From: Mercenaria mercenaria
Taxonomy: Eukaryota > Mollusca > Bivalvia > Venerida > Veneridae
Direction of reading: 5' to 3'
Length of the DNA stretch: 64,000 bases
Assembly: GCF_021730395.1 (NCBI RefSeq)
Contig: NC_069363.1
Coordinates: 21,674,001-21,738,000, forward strand
Both the position numbers and the translations under genes were made by a program. The stretch's first letter is position 1, and each line of letters opens with the position of its first letter. The notes beneath the pieces were generated by a model. The model was not told the origin of the DNA. It ran no database searches and was given only the letters and a program-made list of their open reading frames with translations. Below are positions 34,860-46,724 of the stretch, piece after piece.

Positions 34860-36157
34860 ACAAGAGCTGTCGGATGACAGCGCGCTCGACTATTCGAAGA
34901 ATTGATTGAAGAATGGGGTCAAAATATTTCCATAGATTTTCAGACTAAACAAAAAAATGGATTAAACAAAAAATGTTCCTGTATTTGTGGATTTCGATTA
35001 GTCTTGCACTAAATGGCAATGTGTGACCATGATGGCAAATATGTTAAGTTATATGTTAGGCAAAACATGGACTTATATGAAAAATTTAACTAATTTCTAA
35101 GTCCAAAAAGGGCCATAATTCAGTCAAAATAGTTGACAGAGTTATGTACTCTTGCCTACAGATGGAAATCATGTTGATAAACTAGTGTTAAAAGTTTCAA
35201 AGCCACAGTTCAAACAGTTTTGACAAAACGCTGACTTGTAAGAAAAACTGAACAAATTTCAAAGTCCAAAAAGGGCCATAATTCAGTCAAAATAATTGTC
35301 AGAGTTATGTACTCTTGCCTACAGATGGAAATCATAATGATAAACAAGTGTTTAAAGTTTAAAAGCCATATGTCAAATAGTCTTGACAAAACATGGACAT
35401 TTACAAAACAGAACCAATTTCCAAGTTCAAAAAGGGCCATAATTCAGCCAAAAAAGAAGAGAGAGTTACGTACTCTTGCCTATTGATAGAGACTATTATA
35501 CTGAACAAGATATAAAAGTTTCAAAGCCATATGTCAAACACTTTACACAAAATATAAACTGGTACGAAAAACTTAACCTAGATTTCTAAGTCAAAAGGGG
35601 CCATAATTCAGTCAAAATGCTTGATGGAGTTATGTACTCTTGCCTACAACTGGACATTGTGATGGTAAACAAGTGTTGAAAGTTTCAAAGCTTTATCTCA
35701 AAAGACTTTGTCAAAATGTGGACTGGTACGAAAAACTTAACCGAGATTTCTAAGTCAAAAAGGGGCCATAATTCAACCAAAATGCTTGATGGAGTTATGT
35801 ACTCTTGCCTACAACTGAACATGGTGATGGTAAACAAGTGTTGAAAGTTTCAAAGCTTTATCTCAAAAGACTTTGTCAAAATATGAACTGGTACGAAAAA
35901 CTTAACCAAGATTTCTAAGTCAAAAGGGGCCATAATTCAGTCAAAATGCTTGACAGAGTTATGTACTCTTGCCTATAACTGGACATGGTGATGGTAAACA
36001 AGTGTTGAAAGTTTCAAAGCTTTACCTCAAAAGACTTTGTCAAAATGTGGACTGGTACGAAAAACTTAACCAGGGTGTGACGCCGACGCCGACACCGACG
36101 CCGACGCCGTGGTGAGTAGGATAGCTCTACTTATTCTTCGAATAGTCGAGCTAAAAA
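34860..36157 (+). mobile_element. Helentron-like element, complete, ~160-bp tandem core
   Basis: Head ACAAGAGCTGTCGGATGACA (hairpin CTGTC/GACAG), then GCTCGACTATTCGAAGAAT. Tail ATTCTTCGAATAGTCGAGCT then AAAAA: an exact 19-nt inverted repeat. The ends match the element at 31341 but the tandem core differs ('AAGGGGCCATAATTCAGTCA', 'GTTATGTACTCTTGCCTA'). A GACGCCGACGCCGACACC run precedes the tail. Confidence 0.85.
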
Positions 36158-37023
36158 TTCTTTAATTCTGCCTGGTAATTATTACGTGAGAAAACAATTG
36201 GAGTTATGTCAAAAGCTTCGTAATCCGTTGTTTACAATCAAAGGTTGTCACCTATGCATATGCAATCACGCCGACAATCACATGTAATTGAGTTCATCAT
36301 ATGTATGCCTTCTGTCTCGCGGTGTAGTGGAAACGGGCAACGCTGATTGGCTATACGCGGCCATCGGTGACAAGTGAGTAACTCCGCCCACTTATTTTGC
36401 TCTCGAGTCAATCCTTGTGTATTCGTAGGTTTATGTAATCAATAAATTTTCATGGTTTTAATGCTTGCGTCCCACTGCAGAAAGGTGCGTCCGGGGACTC
36501 CCAAGCTGCAATAAACACGCATATACCGGGACCAATTATGCGTACAGGGACCGAGAACCCTGTGTAAATTCTTCAAAATAAGAGCTGCTTTTGCAACAGT
36601 GATCATATTTTTCTTAAATGCAGACTTTTTATTGGCCTTTTATATAAACTGTGCTAGGAAAATCTTGTAAAAAATGATAAAAATGTCCGGAAATGGCGGC
36701 CGCGAAAACGAGTGACAAATATGGAAAACGAAAGTAAACATTTAAAATTCTTGATAAAGCACCCTTTTTAAATTTCATTTTTTCACCATACCATTAATAA
36801 TTTCTGCTTTTAATTATTTAATTTGTTTTTGCCCAAACAAAGCCTTGGCAATGATAATAAATTTGCTATAGACCGTACAGCCGACCGGCTCATTTAATCG
36901 TATCAAGCACACAAAATATTTAACAAGTGGTACAAATACGATAATCTAAGGCTGCATTGTTTATCAATTAACTTTTACACATTGATCAATAAACACCTTT
37001 GATAATGACATGGCATTGTTGTA
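36158..37023. promoter_or_regulatory. Candidate promoter region, weak
   Basis: A locally GC- and CpG-richer patch (36300-36560) holds, on the minus strand, GGGCGGAG (GC-box-like, near 36385) and AGCCAATCAG (CCAAT box, near 36347). That is about 8 kb upstream of the CSE1L start exon, which itself begins at a splice acceptor and so needs an upstream non-coding exon. On the plus strand, AAATGGCGGCCGCG at 36691 is a YY1-like motif and a possible start (MAAAKTSDKYGKR before a GT). All inference. Confidence 0.25.
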
Positions 37024-37031
37024 CTAAATAC

Positions 37032-38043
37032 TAGGGTTGGATATCGTTAAGGACGAAGCGGTCCGATACCGATACCAACGAAACGATACAGTATTTTTAA
37101 CGATACCGATATCGATACCATGCTTTGTAGTACATCACATAAGCAGTGATTTGCTTAGTATTATATACACCTATATAAGTAGATATACATGAAAATTTGC
37201 TGTGATAAATAAACATTTTAAGTCTGTTAATGGAATGTTGTATCATTAGATTATGAAAGAGTAAAAAATAAACATATCTTACAGACTAGTTTTCCAAAAT
37301 AAAAATCTAGAGTAGATACCTCGCTCACTATGTAATTTAAATCTATGAATACACTCACTGTAGTAATGCTTTTAAAGCTCAGTACTGTCTAGAACTGTTA
37401 AACTGAACACTTATTAGCTTTCAAATTACCACTCTAACAAGTCAGACTCATTTTCACTCATGATAATCTTCGACTAGGTTGACTAGTAATGTTTTTAATG
37501 TGAAACACTTTGCAACACATTTTAAATTGAACAATAACCTTCAAAACACTTCAAACAACCAACATTCCAACAATAACATTATTTCTAATGGTTCGCGAAA
37601 ACCGATTATTTGTTTACTAGGTTACAGCTTAGTCTCGTAACTTTTTATTTACATAATTTTTTTCATTAGTTTTAAAAGAATACTACAAAGAAAAATAGTG
37701 TCGTATATTTTGAAATGAAGTATTGGTTTACGTTGTTTAAAACGGCGGGAAAAGAAGTATTTCAGGTAATATTTAGCACACGAAAAAACTATTCGCACGG
37801 TTAGCTCTCCATGTCAAGGGAGGTTACTCGAAGCGGTATCACAGTAAACAATGTCGATCGTGTTATAACGTTATTTGCTTAAATTTCTGCTTTATTTTGC
37901 CGCAGATTTTGTAAGAATTTTGTTTTTACTTTTATGGAAATACCGAAACAGGAACCGGTTCTTTTACGAAACGGTATATACCGGTACCTTTCGAAGTGAT
38001 TATTCGGTATTGTACCGATACCGGGAACCGGTATACAACCCTA
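37032..38043. mobile_element. Non-autonomous hAT-like element, 1012 bp, 8-bp TSD
   Basis: Ends TAGGGTTGGATATCG and (complement of right end) TAGGGTTGTATACCG. CTAAATAC occurs directly on both sides (37024-37031, 38044-38051), a perfect 8-bp target duplication as made by hAT transposases. Subterminal CGATACCGATACC repeats are present at both ends. No transposase frame; the frame at 37875 is a reading through the right end. Confidence 0.85.
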
Positions 38044-38051
38044 CTAAATAC

Positions 38052-39754
38052 ATAGTTTACATACCGCGAGATGACCACGTGTCAGTCGACGCGTGGCATG
38101 ATTGACATCTGTCAGTAGCTAATTAACATACGACGCTCCGCCTACTGCCATAAATTCGCTTGTGCTGGTGAACAATATCGAAATTCACTGGGATTTTGAC
38201 TGACAAGGGACAGAACTTTCGAACTCAAGAGGCATCAAAGTAAATTTCCGCAAGTCAAGCCGACGCACAGGACATATTCTGTGCGGGTCAAATACGAGTT
38301 TTTCTCGATTTTCGCGGGTCAAAACCCAGGACCTCCGTCAACCGAACACACTGGAAATACAGGTCCATGACAATTTATATTTTCTACTGGTACTTATCAT
38401 TTGGACCTAGTCTTCTTCTCAGATATCTCAAATCATGGAAGTCTATATCCTTGGATGCTATAGTTACAAAACTACCATCATAAAATTTATTCATATGAAT
38501 ATATAACTTAAAAATCAATATTGACAGCCTTCCAATGTGGTTTTCTTTTAATACATTCTTTTGTGCAGCTTTAATAATAATACTCTGTGCAGACCAGTCT
38601 CATACTTCAATTTTAAAGGTGGAGGGGTTCTGTTGCATTGACATGACATCTAAAACAAACCAAAAATATAAAAAATGTGTTAAAATGCCTATAGTAGCAA
38701 ATATATATGTCAGGGGATATTACAATTTTAACATTTGTTAATAATGCACAGACAGACAGACAAACAGACAAGCTTAAAAGCAAACTGGCTCCTTAGAAGT
38801 TAATTCAAGAAGGCAAGTTAATGTCTGTAACATATGCTTTCCAAAGAATAATGGAATCAGCTGTTTTTTGGTTCCCCCCCTCTGGATACCTCTTCCATAT
38901 GGCATTTCATCAACACATCCATCAGAACTGGAGAAAAGGGATACATTGTAAAATACACATGTTTAGTAACTTCTGAAGATTTTTTCCCCAAGATTTTTTC
39001 TGTGTTAACAGACAAAATAGAAGTACAATCTGATAATAAAATGAAATGGAATTTGTTTCTTACAAAAAATAACTGCTTCATGTAAAATTTACTCTCAAAA
39101 CGCGTCACTTGGACACACTCAATTTACACCCATTTGGCGCAATATAATTAAATTTTTTGTTTAACTTTAAAACAACTCCGGGAGATGAAATTTCTAGGAA
39201 TAGTTACTTGTTAATGAAGGATAATACGGGAAAACCGAAGGTTTTTCCGTCTATAGATAATGTGTACGTGTATATATGTCAAAGTAAACCTATATACCGT
39301 TCAACTTGGGAATATGTTCTATACCTTCACCGGTTTTGTTGTGTTGTTCTCCCATAATTCTACCGGACCTGCTGCCGTGCTTGCGCAATAAATAATTTTC
39401 AGGACGACATCTGATAAAATAAAATTTCTTATGAACGATCGGGCGCCGCATTATTAAAACAAAGTATTCTATCCAGTTGAAAATTGCGGTATCAATAGAA
39501 ATCGGTGTTATTCGGGTTTCTTCATGAAACGAGTTTATGGATGATTCAAGCGGCCCGCTTTTTGTTTCCAATAATGAATTATGATGTAAGCTACATTACT
39601 GCACTGTTTGAATAACAAAACCATTGTTTATTTATTTCTTTGAATGTAGAAAACCCAATAATTTCAAAAATGTCAATGTAAAACGAATATAGACACGCTG
39701 TCCTAACAAAATTTATTTATATACATAATTTTATCACATATTTATGTCACAAGT
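38052..39754. other. No recognisable gene
   Basis: Nothing supportable. A G+C-richer patch at 38060-38340 has two similar phrases (GCGGGTCAAATACGAG, GCGGGTCAAAACCCAG) of unknown meaning. Confidence 0.35.
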
Positions 39755-39756
39755 CA

Positions 39757-39832
39757 CTGTGGTCCAGTGGTTAGCGCACATATTTTCCATGCGCGAGGTC
39801 TGAGTTAGAATCTCGTAAGGTGCTTGAATTTT
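39757..39832 (+). repeat. tRNA-like sequence (SINE head or tRNA pseudogene)
   Basis: CACTGTGGTCCAGTGGTTAG resembles an A-box/D-arm; GCGCA...TGCGC forms an anticodon-like stem with an over-long 11-nt loop; GAGTTAGAATCTC resembles a T-arm. A T-run follows at 39830. The acceptor ends do not pair properly and the loop is too long, so this is not a functional tRNA gene. Confidence 0.5.
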
Positions 39833-42006
39833 TTTTTTAGCTCAGGCCCAATTTATTTTTTTTTCTTTATATTTATCACACTTTTTTCAATTACTGGAAC
39901 ACAAATCAATAATAAGTATAGTTAACCAATGTTCTGTCTGTAAATTTTGAACAAAATATTCGAAGGCATGGAAAAGCATATATCGATATTGCTTATCTCC
40001 CCTCCCTTCCACAAACCTTCACATACATTGCAACTACTTTCTAAAAGTCAATTCATTGACTAGAGTTTTAGTAAAATTACACTTGGAAAAAAATGTTGGC
40101 TATAAACTTGAGAGGCTCACTACGATCACTATCAAGCTAAGAAATTAACCTTAATCATATTCAAAAAAAGGTCCCAGACTGTTAGCAGTTAGGTAAATTA
40201 AACTGAATTTTGACCAAGAGTGTTTGTGTTATATATAAAATTCCGGTCAAGAACTTTTTACAATGAATTTGAAATAAGAATTTCACAAGTAAATGGTTGT
40301 TTGTCATTCTCACATACACGAGTTTTACCATAGCTGTATTAGTGGAACACAATTTGTCCTAAAAGAGTGTCATTTGACAATAATGGCATTTAAAAGAATT
40401 AAAATAGTCCGTGTTTAGGATAGCAGGATTATGTAAGTTCCGGTATCTATACTACAAAAGAATATCAGAACAAGATGATATTGAATGTGATGTTACGCAG
40501 GCATAATGTGTAAATTGTTGTGTTTTATTTTTTGGACTGTTTTGTCGTTTTTAGAAACTATTTGTTTGTAACAAATGAACTGAAAGGAATATGTGCATTT
40601 CCGGATTCAGAAATTTGTATTAGAGAAACACATTGATAGCAAAGGCATGATCGTTGTAAACAGAAACAAAATTGGTAATATTATGTATAAATAAATGACT
40701 TGCATTTATCTGTATATAATAAAATATTTATCAAAAACTACTGAGGAAGAGTGTGTTTTACGCATGCTCACTGACAACACATAAAGGCCTGATATTGGGT
40801 CACTTTTGAATGATTGTTGCACCATATATAATACTATGAGGAAAATTTTGTAAATGACAAAGTGTTCGAATTTATCAATGTTCGTACAGCCCCCATTTTA
40901 CATACCCCTCACTCACTTCGTGTGAGTTAAAATTTGATTTCTGAATATAAATTTGAATTATGTAAAGTTTTCAGCAAAAGCATTATTTTGATACCAATAA
41001 ATGATAACTATTTGCAGAAATAAAAAAGTGACAGGTAAAAAATCCCTCGTTATCTGTCCGGGTTTATGCAACAGTTTCGTTTTTGTCGTGTTGAGCGACA
41101 TGTGAAGTTTCCACTTTTCTCTATTCTATCATCAGTACAACTAATGGTGCATTTTGGGACTAGATTCTGTGCACTTAAATATCACTGTTATCTTTAACTC
41201 ATGAACACTATTTTCTATTGTCTGTCTAGTCTTGATACATTTGAAGAAATGATTAGATCTATGTTCATTTAAACAAAACTTTTTAAAACATTTCCCCTTC
41301 TTATTTTTATAACAATAGCAAAACCATCAGGCTTACTGTCAAAACTGAAAGCCAAACAGAAAATATCAGAAAGGTTATCAGAAAGAACAATTTAATGCAG
41401 AAAAAAAGAAAGAATCCGTATCACTATCACTAGGTTTTCCCGTCAGATAGGCAGCGCCTAATTTCATATTAAAGCAATAGTTTGATCATTGACATCTTAT
41501 TGTTTACTCGATATTAATTCCAAAAACTTCGAAACCGGTGAAAAATGGCGTCAAAATAGGCGTGCGTAAAATTATGTGGTGCGACGATAAATTAAAAGGA
41601 TTGCCAAAACTGTTTCTGTCGCTGCAAAAAATAATATCATGAGAAAATACATAATTTACATTGGATTTATCTTCTAGAATGGCATTCACAAACTAAAATA
41701 TTGCCAATCAGACATTATTTTTTCATTATATACCCCACCCATTTTGTATCACATAGGATATTTTGCGCATTACGTTATGTAGTGTCATTACAAGTTAAGA
41801 AGACGTAAGAACACAAAAACAAGGACCAAAGTAAAATTTCTAATCTAGGAAAGTACATCAATACCGAGTCGTTTTACCTAAATCATACGAAAGGAATGTA
41901 GACGCATGGAAATTTCAAATTTCACACCGGTGGCGCACTATCAAACGGTGACGCCGTAAGAATGAGAAATTGTGGGGCCGTAGGCTAAACACCAATAAAT
42001 CCGGCT
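39833..42006. other. Mostly featureless; one dispersed repeat
   Basis: The only repeat seen is 41076-41135 (GCAACAGTTTCGTTTTTGTC ... GTTGAGCGACATGTGAAGT), which matches 50838-50895. No gene recognised. Confidence 0.4.
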
Positions 42007-42014
42007 GTTGTTAA

Positions 42015-42632
42015 TAGGACTGAGACGATTACTCAGTTAATCGGATCCGATTCGATTACAAGGTGAAACCGGTTTAAATTTTTCAAAACTGCTAATCGCA
42101 CTCAAACAATAAACATCTTACAATCCTACTATCCTAATTGTATAAATGTGTTTATCGGTCATAAACATCTGTTATTCATGTAACGGTATTTGATCTAATA
42201 AAACATAAATCTAATATTGACTTAATTTTTTTATATATTTTTTTTGTAAAACATTGGAGGAAAAAATGAAAAATAATAAATGGTCTAAATTTTCATCAAA
42301 AAAGCCTTTGTCTCGACTATATTACTGTATAACCAACACGTAAAATTGGACACTTTCCGTTGTACCGCTCTTTAGGTTAAAAAACTCGCGTGTTCTAAGA
42401 TAATTTATTATTGTCAATAATTCACAATCTTCAAAATGGAAGATAATAGAAAACGAAAATTTTTAACTTTAAAGATTTGATATAAGCCGAACTACTATAG
42501 ATAAATAAGGCCTTTAGCTTAATTGCTTAGACTAGCACTCTACTTCGCAATATTGCGACCGATTAACCAGTTTGATTCGATCTCATACAAAAGATTAACC
42601 GGTTTCAACATTTTGAAATCGTCCCAGCCCTA
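42015..42632. mobile_element. Non-autonomous hAT-like element, 618 bp, 8-bp TSD
   Basis: Ends TAGGACTGAGACGATT and (complement of right end) TAGGGCTGGGACGATT. GTTGTTAA directly flanks both sides (42007-42014, 42633-42640). No coding capacity. A different family from the 37032 element: the terminal bases are similar but the subterminal sequence is not. Confidence 0.85.
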
Positions 42633-42864
42633 GTTGTTAACGTGTTTTCGACACTGTCTAGCATATCAGATTTTCAGAAGAACTATATCGCTATAAAAAG
42701 AAAAAGAAAAAGTTTTGTTATAATTTTCAAAAAGGGGCCCCTGAAGTTAAGTATGCATAAAAGTATGGGAAAGTGGCTTTTATACTCCAGTTCCGACCTT
42801 ATTCCTGATAGAATCAACGCCAAGAGCGAACGAGAGAAATCAACTTCCATATGATCCTAGGCCC

Positions 42865-43785
42865 AAGCGTTCTTGAGTTATCATCTTGGCTGTTTGCAAG
42901 ACTGGGAACGTGAGTGGCTCATGTCATTTAATCCTGACAAGTGTGAAGGTATTCACATAACCAACAAACGAAATCCATTTGACTTCACATAAAGCATCCA
43001 TGGAACCCGACTGAAACCTACAGAAGCGCTAAATATCTCGGAGTCACCATCACACCCGATCTCTCTTGGAAAACCCAGATAACTAACATCACCAAAAAGG
43101 CCAACTCCACAATGGCATTCATCTGCAGGAACATCCCCTCAAATCCACCAAGTGCCAAAGCAACATCCTACAAGACATGTCTCCGTCCCACAGTGGAGTA
43201 TGTTTAACTTTGTGACCCCCATACGCCGACAGCCACATCAACAAGTTGGAGATGATTCAACGAAGAGCTGCAAGGTTTGTCAAAAACGACTACCAACGAA
43301 CAAGTTCAGTCTCGGATATGCTCCACGAACTCCAGAGGGACACACTTCAGCACAGACGCAATATGTCCAGAGTAACCATATTGTACAACATTAGGCATAC
43401 CCGAAATTATTCCTGATCCTTCTTTACGGCAATCCAGATCAGCCAGAATCCATAAACAAGAGTACAACAAAATTTTCAGTAGCAAATCTGCCTACCAACA
43501 CAGCTTCATCCCAGCCACTGTTGTCCTTTGGAACCGCCTGCCTCAATGTGCCGTAAATCAGACTACGCTAGAGGGCTCTAAGGCTGTTCTAGGAAATACC
43601 AACACATTCTAAATGTCCGTCTTTGTTTTATCAGTTTTTTTAAACTGTGTACAAAAAGAAACTTTTAGTCTTTTAGATGTAAATAGTTGTATCTTGCTGC
43701 TGCGCATGTACAGTATTTTAATCAAATCGCGAGTATACTCTTTTAGAGTGATGCGATTACTGAAGATGATGATGATGATGATGAC
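42865..43785 (+). pseudogene. LINE 3' part (RT C-terminus), L2/CR1-like
   Basis: Pieces in changing frames read LGCLQDWEREWLMSFNPDKC, KYLGVTITPDLSWKTQITNI, KLEMIQRRAARFVKNDYQ, DMLHELQRDTLQHRRNMSRV, SFIPATVVLWNRLPQCAVNQ. These are the conserved C-terminal blocks of L2/CR1-type non-LTR reverse transcriptases. Several frameshifts and one in-frame stop (after 'PFDFT'). It ends in GATGATGATGATGATGATGA near 43785, a trinucleotide-repeat tail. Clade name is a best guess. Confidence 0.75.
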
Positions 43786-43913
43786 GAAGCTGAACACCAA
43801 GCAAGGGAGCTACTCGTATCATTTTTCACGTCATTGGTATGACACGGCCGGGGATCAAACCCACGACCTTCCGCGCTCAAAGCGCACGTTCTACATCTAG
43901 GCTATCGAGGCGG
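43786..43913 (-). repeat. tRNA-headed SINE
   Basis: On the minus strand: CCGCCTCGATAGCCTAGATG, GAACGTGCGC, then GGTCGTGGGTTTGATCCCCG and GTGTCATACCAATGACGTGA, then GTAGCTCCCTTGCTTGG. The head keeps recognisable D- and T-arm features. Same family as 1720-1810. Its 3' side stops at the GATGAT tail of the neighbouring plus-strand LINE. Confidence 0.8.
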
Positions 43914-44070
43914 TTAATCAACTTCACACTTTATTGAATACAACCCGCTGAATTAACTCTCTTGTCTCTTTTCGGGACATAAAATTCTTACGCCGCCATT
44001 TTTAACTAACATGCGATAGGAACAGTGTGGGAGAACACATGACCTAAAATAATGCGTAACACTGATAAAA

Positions 44071-44108
44071 ATGGCGGCCACGGAACCAAATTTGACGGAA
44101 AATTCGAA
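44071..44108 (+). CDS. Possible first exon of an unknown gene
   Basis: AAAATGGCGGCCACGG gives a start in good context; the frame reads MAATEPNLTENS and ends at AA before GTAAGTG, a strong donor. AAAATGGCGGC is also a YY1-like motif, and an inverted copy (GCCGCCATTTTT) lies at 43992-44004, about 65 bp upstream. Promoter-proximal YY1 sites overlapping the start codon are known in animals. No downstream exon was found, so this is tentative. Confidence 0.25.
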
Positions 44109-44707
44109 GTAAGTGATATTTATACGCAACTATTTTTTTTATCAGACATAGCGCAAGCTAACCAGTATAAAATCTCTTTCCGATGGTATATCTCTAAAAA
44201 TGATAGCTTTGATAGTTTCTCAGATTACATTGAGGTTTTGGACGAGTCGAGAACTTTTTCAAACTAAACTCTTATGATTCCTTACATGTATCATTAATAA
44301 TTTATCAAAAATAAAGATTTCTAGGAGGTATTAATCAAGTTGTTGCTGATATGTATTTACGTTATGTAAAAACACATATTGTTTGTCAATAGTTTGACGC
44401 TACGACTCAATATAAGAGGAATTTTAATGAAAATGAGAAAATGATGCGTTACACATAAATATTCCGATTAAAGAAGATAATGCTTAACACGAACGTTTCC
44501 TTTCATTAGTTTGATACAGCATTTTCTTGCTATTTACTACAATTCTTATTTTGAAATTTTATTTGAATTTCCCAGTCTTCAGTGAAATATCTATATATAT
44601 TTTGTTTTAGTACTTGACGTCAATTAACCGTGTAAAACGGAAAATATCCATACTATTGTGTCAAATCCACGCGCCCACTTTCAGGCTTGAAAAACCACAC
44701 CATTTTG

Positions 44708-44809
44708 AATGTCCATTCCAATTTCAAAAATATATTTTAAAAATAAATCTTACCAAGATCTTGATAAGATTTATTTTTAAAATATATTTTTGAAATTGGA
44801 ATGGACATT
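44708..44809. repeat. 102-bp near-perfect palindrome
   Basis: Left arm 44708-44752 and right arm 44765-44809 are exact complements over 45 bp (left begins AATGTCCATTCCAATTTCAA). The 12-nt centre is CCAAGATCTTGA, itself palindromic except for its outermost pair. So 102 bp have one mismatched pair. Likely a small fold-back element; no target duplication was identified. Confidence 0.9.
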
Positions 44810-44969
44810 TTGAAAGCATATAATGCAGCAAAGCAAAATAACAGCAGACTCGGTTTGTTTGAATCTGTTCATGATAAGTAATGGAATGTGGCTACTGTGC
44901 AATACATAACTATATAAATCTGGTATAATAATAATAATAATAATACCCCTTACGACCACTAGCACCGAG

Positions 44970-45339
44970 CTTGTGCCTTATTATAATTATACTTTAATTA
45001 ATTATAATTAACTGAAAAGAGATTTCTGAGTGAATACAGTAGTGTCACCTCATATAGTACAGAGGCCAACTTGTAGGAAACGCATTATTAGTCTTGTTTG
45101 CTTAGGCACACCATGAACTTGGCTGCATTGAAACGTTTCGTTTTGCCGAAAGATACCAGTGGAAATTTTAAGGCACGTTTTGATGAAAATTAATTATGAT
45201 TAATTAGTTGTCCTGAATAATTGTAATTAATTAATTATTTGTCCCAAAAACCAAGTAATTAATTGTAATTTAATTGATAAGATTGTCAAAATAATTGTAA
45301 TTAATTAATTATTTTATAAAATAATTAGGCACAACCCTG
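44970..45339. mobile_element. Non-autonomous hAT-like element, ~370 bp
   Basis: The right end complement reads CAGGGTTGTGCCTAATTA; the left end reads CTTGTGCCTTATTATAATTA, the same sequence with a damaged terminus. GCACCGAG (44962-44969) and GCACCGAC (45340-45347) flank it, a target duplication matching at 7 of 8. The interior is very AT-rich with repeated TAATTAATTA. Confidence 0.65.
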
Positions 45340-45347
45340 GCACCGAC

Positions 45348-46724
45348 TTAAGTGGAATTCTATTACAGAGATATTGAGGCGACTCAATGATCCCAAAGGA
45401 CCAGAAAATATAACAACACGAATTCAAATACGGATATACTAGAATACAAACCTTACATAGAACATATAATTGATACAGAAACTATATAACACAATAATGG
45501 GATAAAAGAAATAGCTTTCTGACACTTGAACATTCTACTCTGGATGCAAAGAGCTTAACATAGACCAACTCCCCAAAACTGAATTAAGTAACATTTATAT
45601 ATTTATAAATACCCTACAACTGATTACTATGGCATTCCATTCATGAAATCTGATAGCTTGTCCTGTTTTTCGCAGACCAAACAATGGTGGACGCTGGGAA
45701 TAAAAGTAGAACAATGACCTGCGCGACATAACCCTGCGCGACCCTTCCCGTGAGACCTTTCCATATTTGGTTGTCTATTTTTAATACACAAAGCAATAAC
45801 AATAAGCTGAGTCAGTTAATTTCAACCCAAAGACAATAGTTATATAATTTACTCCATCTAACGTCCTTCAGAATTAAATGTGTCTGTCCTGAAGAAAAGC
45901 AAGTTTTATAAGAAACGTAAAGGAGAAATAACAACTTTATTGACTATTTTTTCATGTGAAAATAGGTAAATTATTATCTTTATTATTATTATGATGATGA
46001 CGGAAAAGATCAAGTGGAAGATGATGATGATAACGGTATAGGTTATATAGGTATACTATAATAATTTATCATAATTGCTGTAGTTGTGTAGCAATGTGTT
46101 TAAACATTAGTTTTATAATACGTATTCACACTTGTCCTAAAACAGATTTGTCACTGTATACTGCATACAATTTATATATTATTACGGAAGTATTGTGTAA
46201 TTTTGACTGTCATATATTAATTATTTCAATATTGAATATAAACAATAACCTATATATACTGTATATATATTTATATATATATATATATATAGGTAAGTGT
46301 ACAGGAGATACAAGAAGTTTTGTTTTACTTCGGATACAATATAACAAGTCAACATTAGCTAATGAGCTATTTTCCGACAAACATATATAAAACTGAGATT
46401 AACAGAGAAACGCAGCTAAAAGGGGAAAAAAGAAAGGTAATAATAGTTTTTTCGGAAGCACAGAACACCCCAAACACAGCCATCGAGCCATGCATCGCAA
46501 AGTAGGCCCGCGTCAAAAAGAAACTGAAGCAGAAAAATATATCAGACGAGAAGACAGAATAATGTGTTTAAGCATGTTTAAGTAAAAAGTAAGAGATTTA
46601 GATCTATGACAAGGTTAAAAGTGTACATAAGTCTACTACACTAAAATACAATAAAATGTGATTGTCATGAAAGTATAAGAAATGATACTGATAAATAATA
46701 CTTATGATAAATAGTTTATTAAGA
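45348..46724. other. No recognisable gene
   Basis: Nothing supportable. A TA-rich microsatellite lies near 46257-46292. A phrase GGACCAGAAAATATAACAAC (45399) resembles GGGCCAGAAAATATAACAAA (48684), so a small dispersed repeat is likely. Confidence 0.4.

Noticed and set aside
37875-38105. 76-residue frame as a gene
   Set aside because: It runs through the right terminus and target duplication of the hAT-like element.
39757-39832. Functional tRNA gene
   Set aside because: Anticodon-like loop is 11 nt and acceptor ends do not pair; kept only as a tRNA-like repeat.
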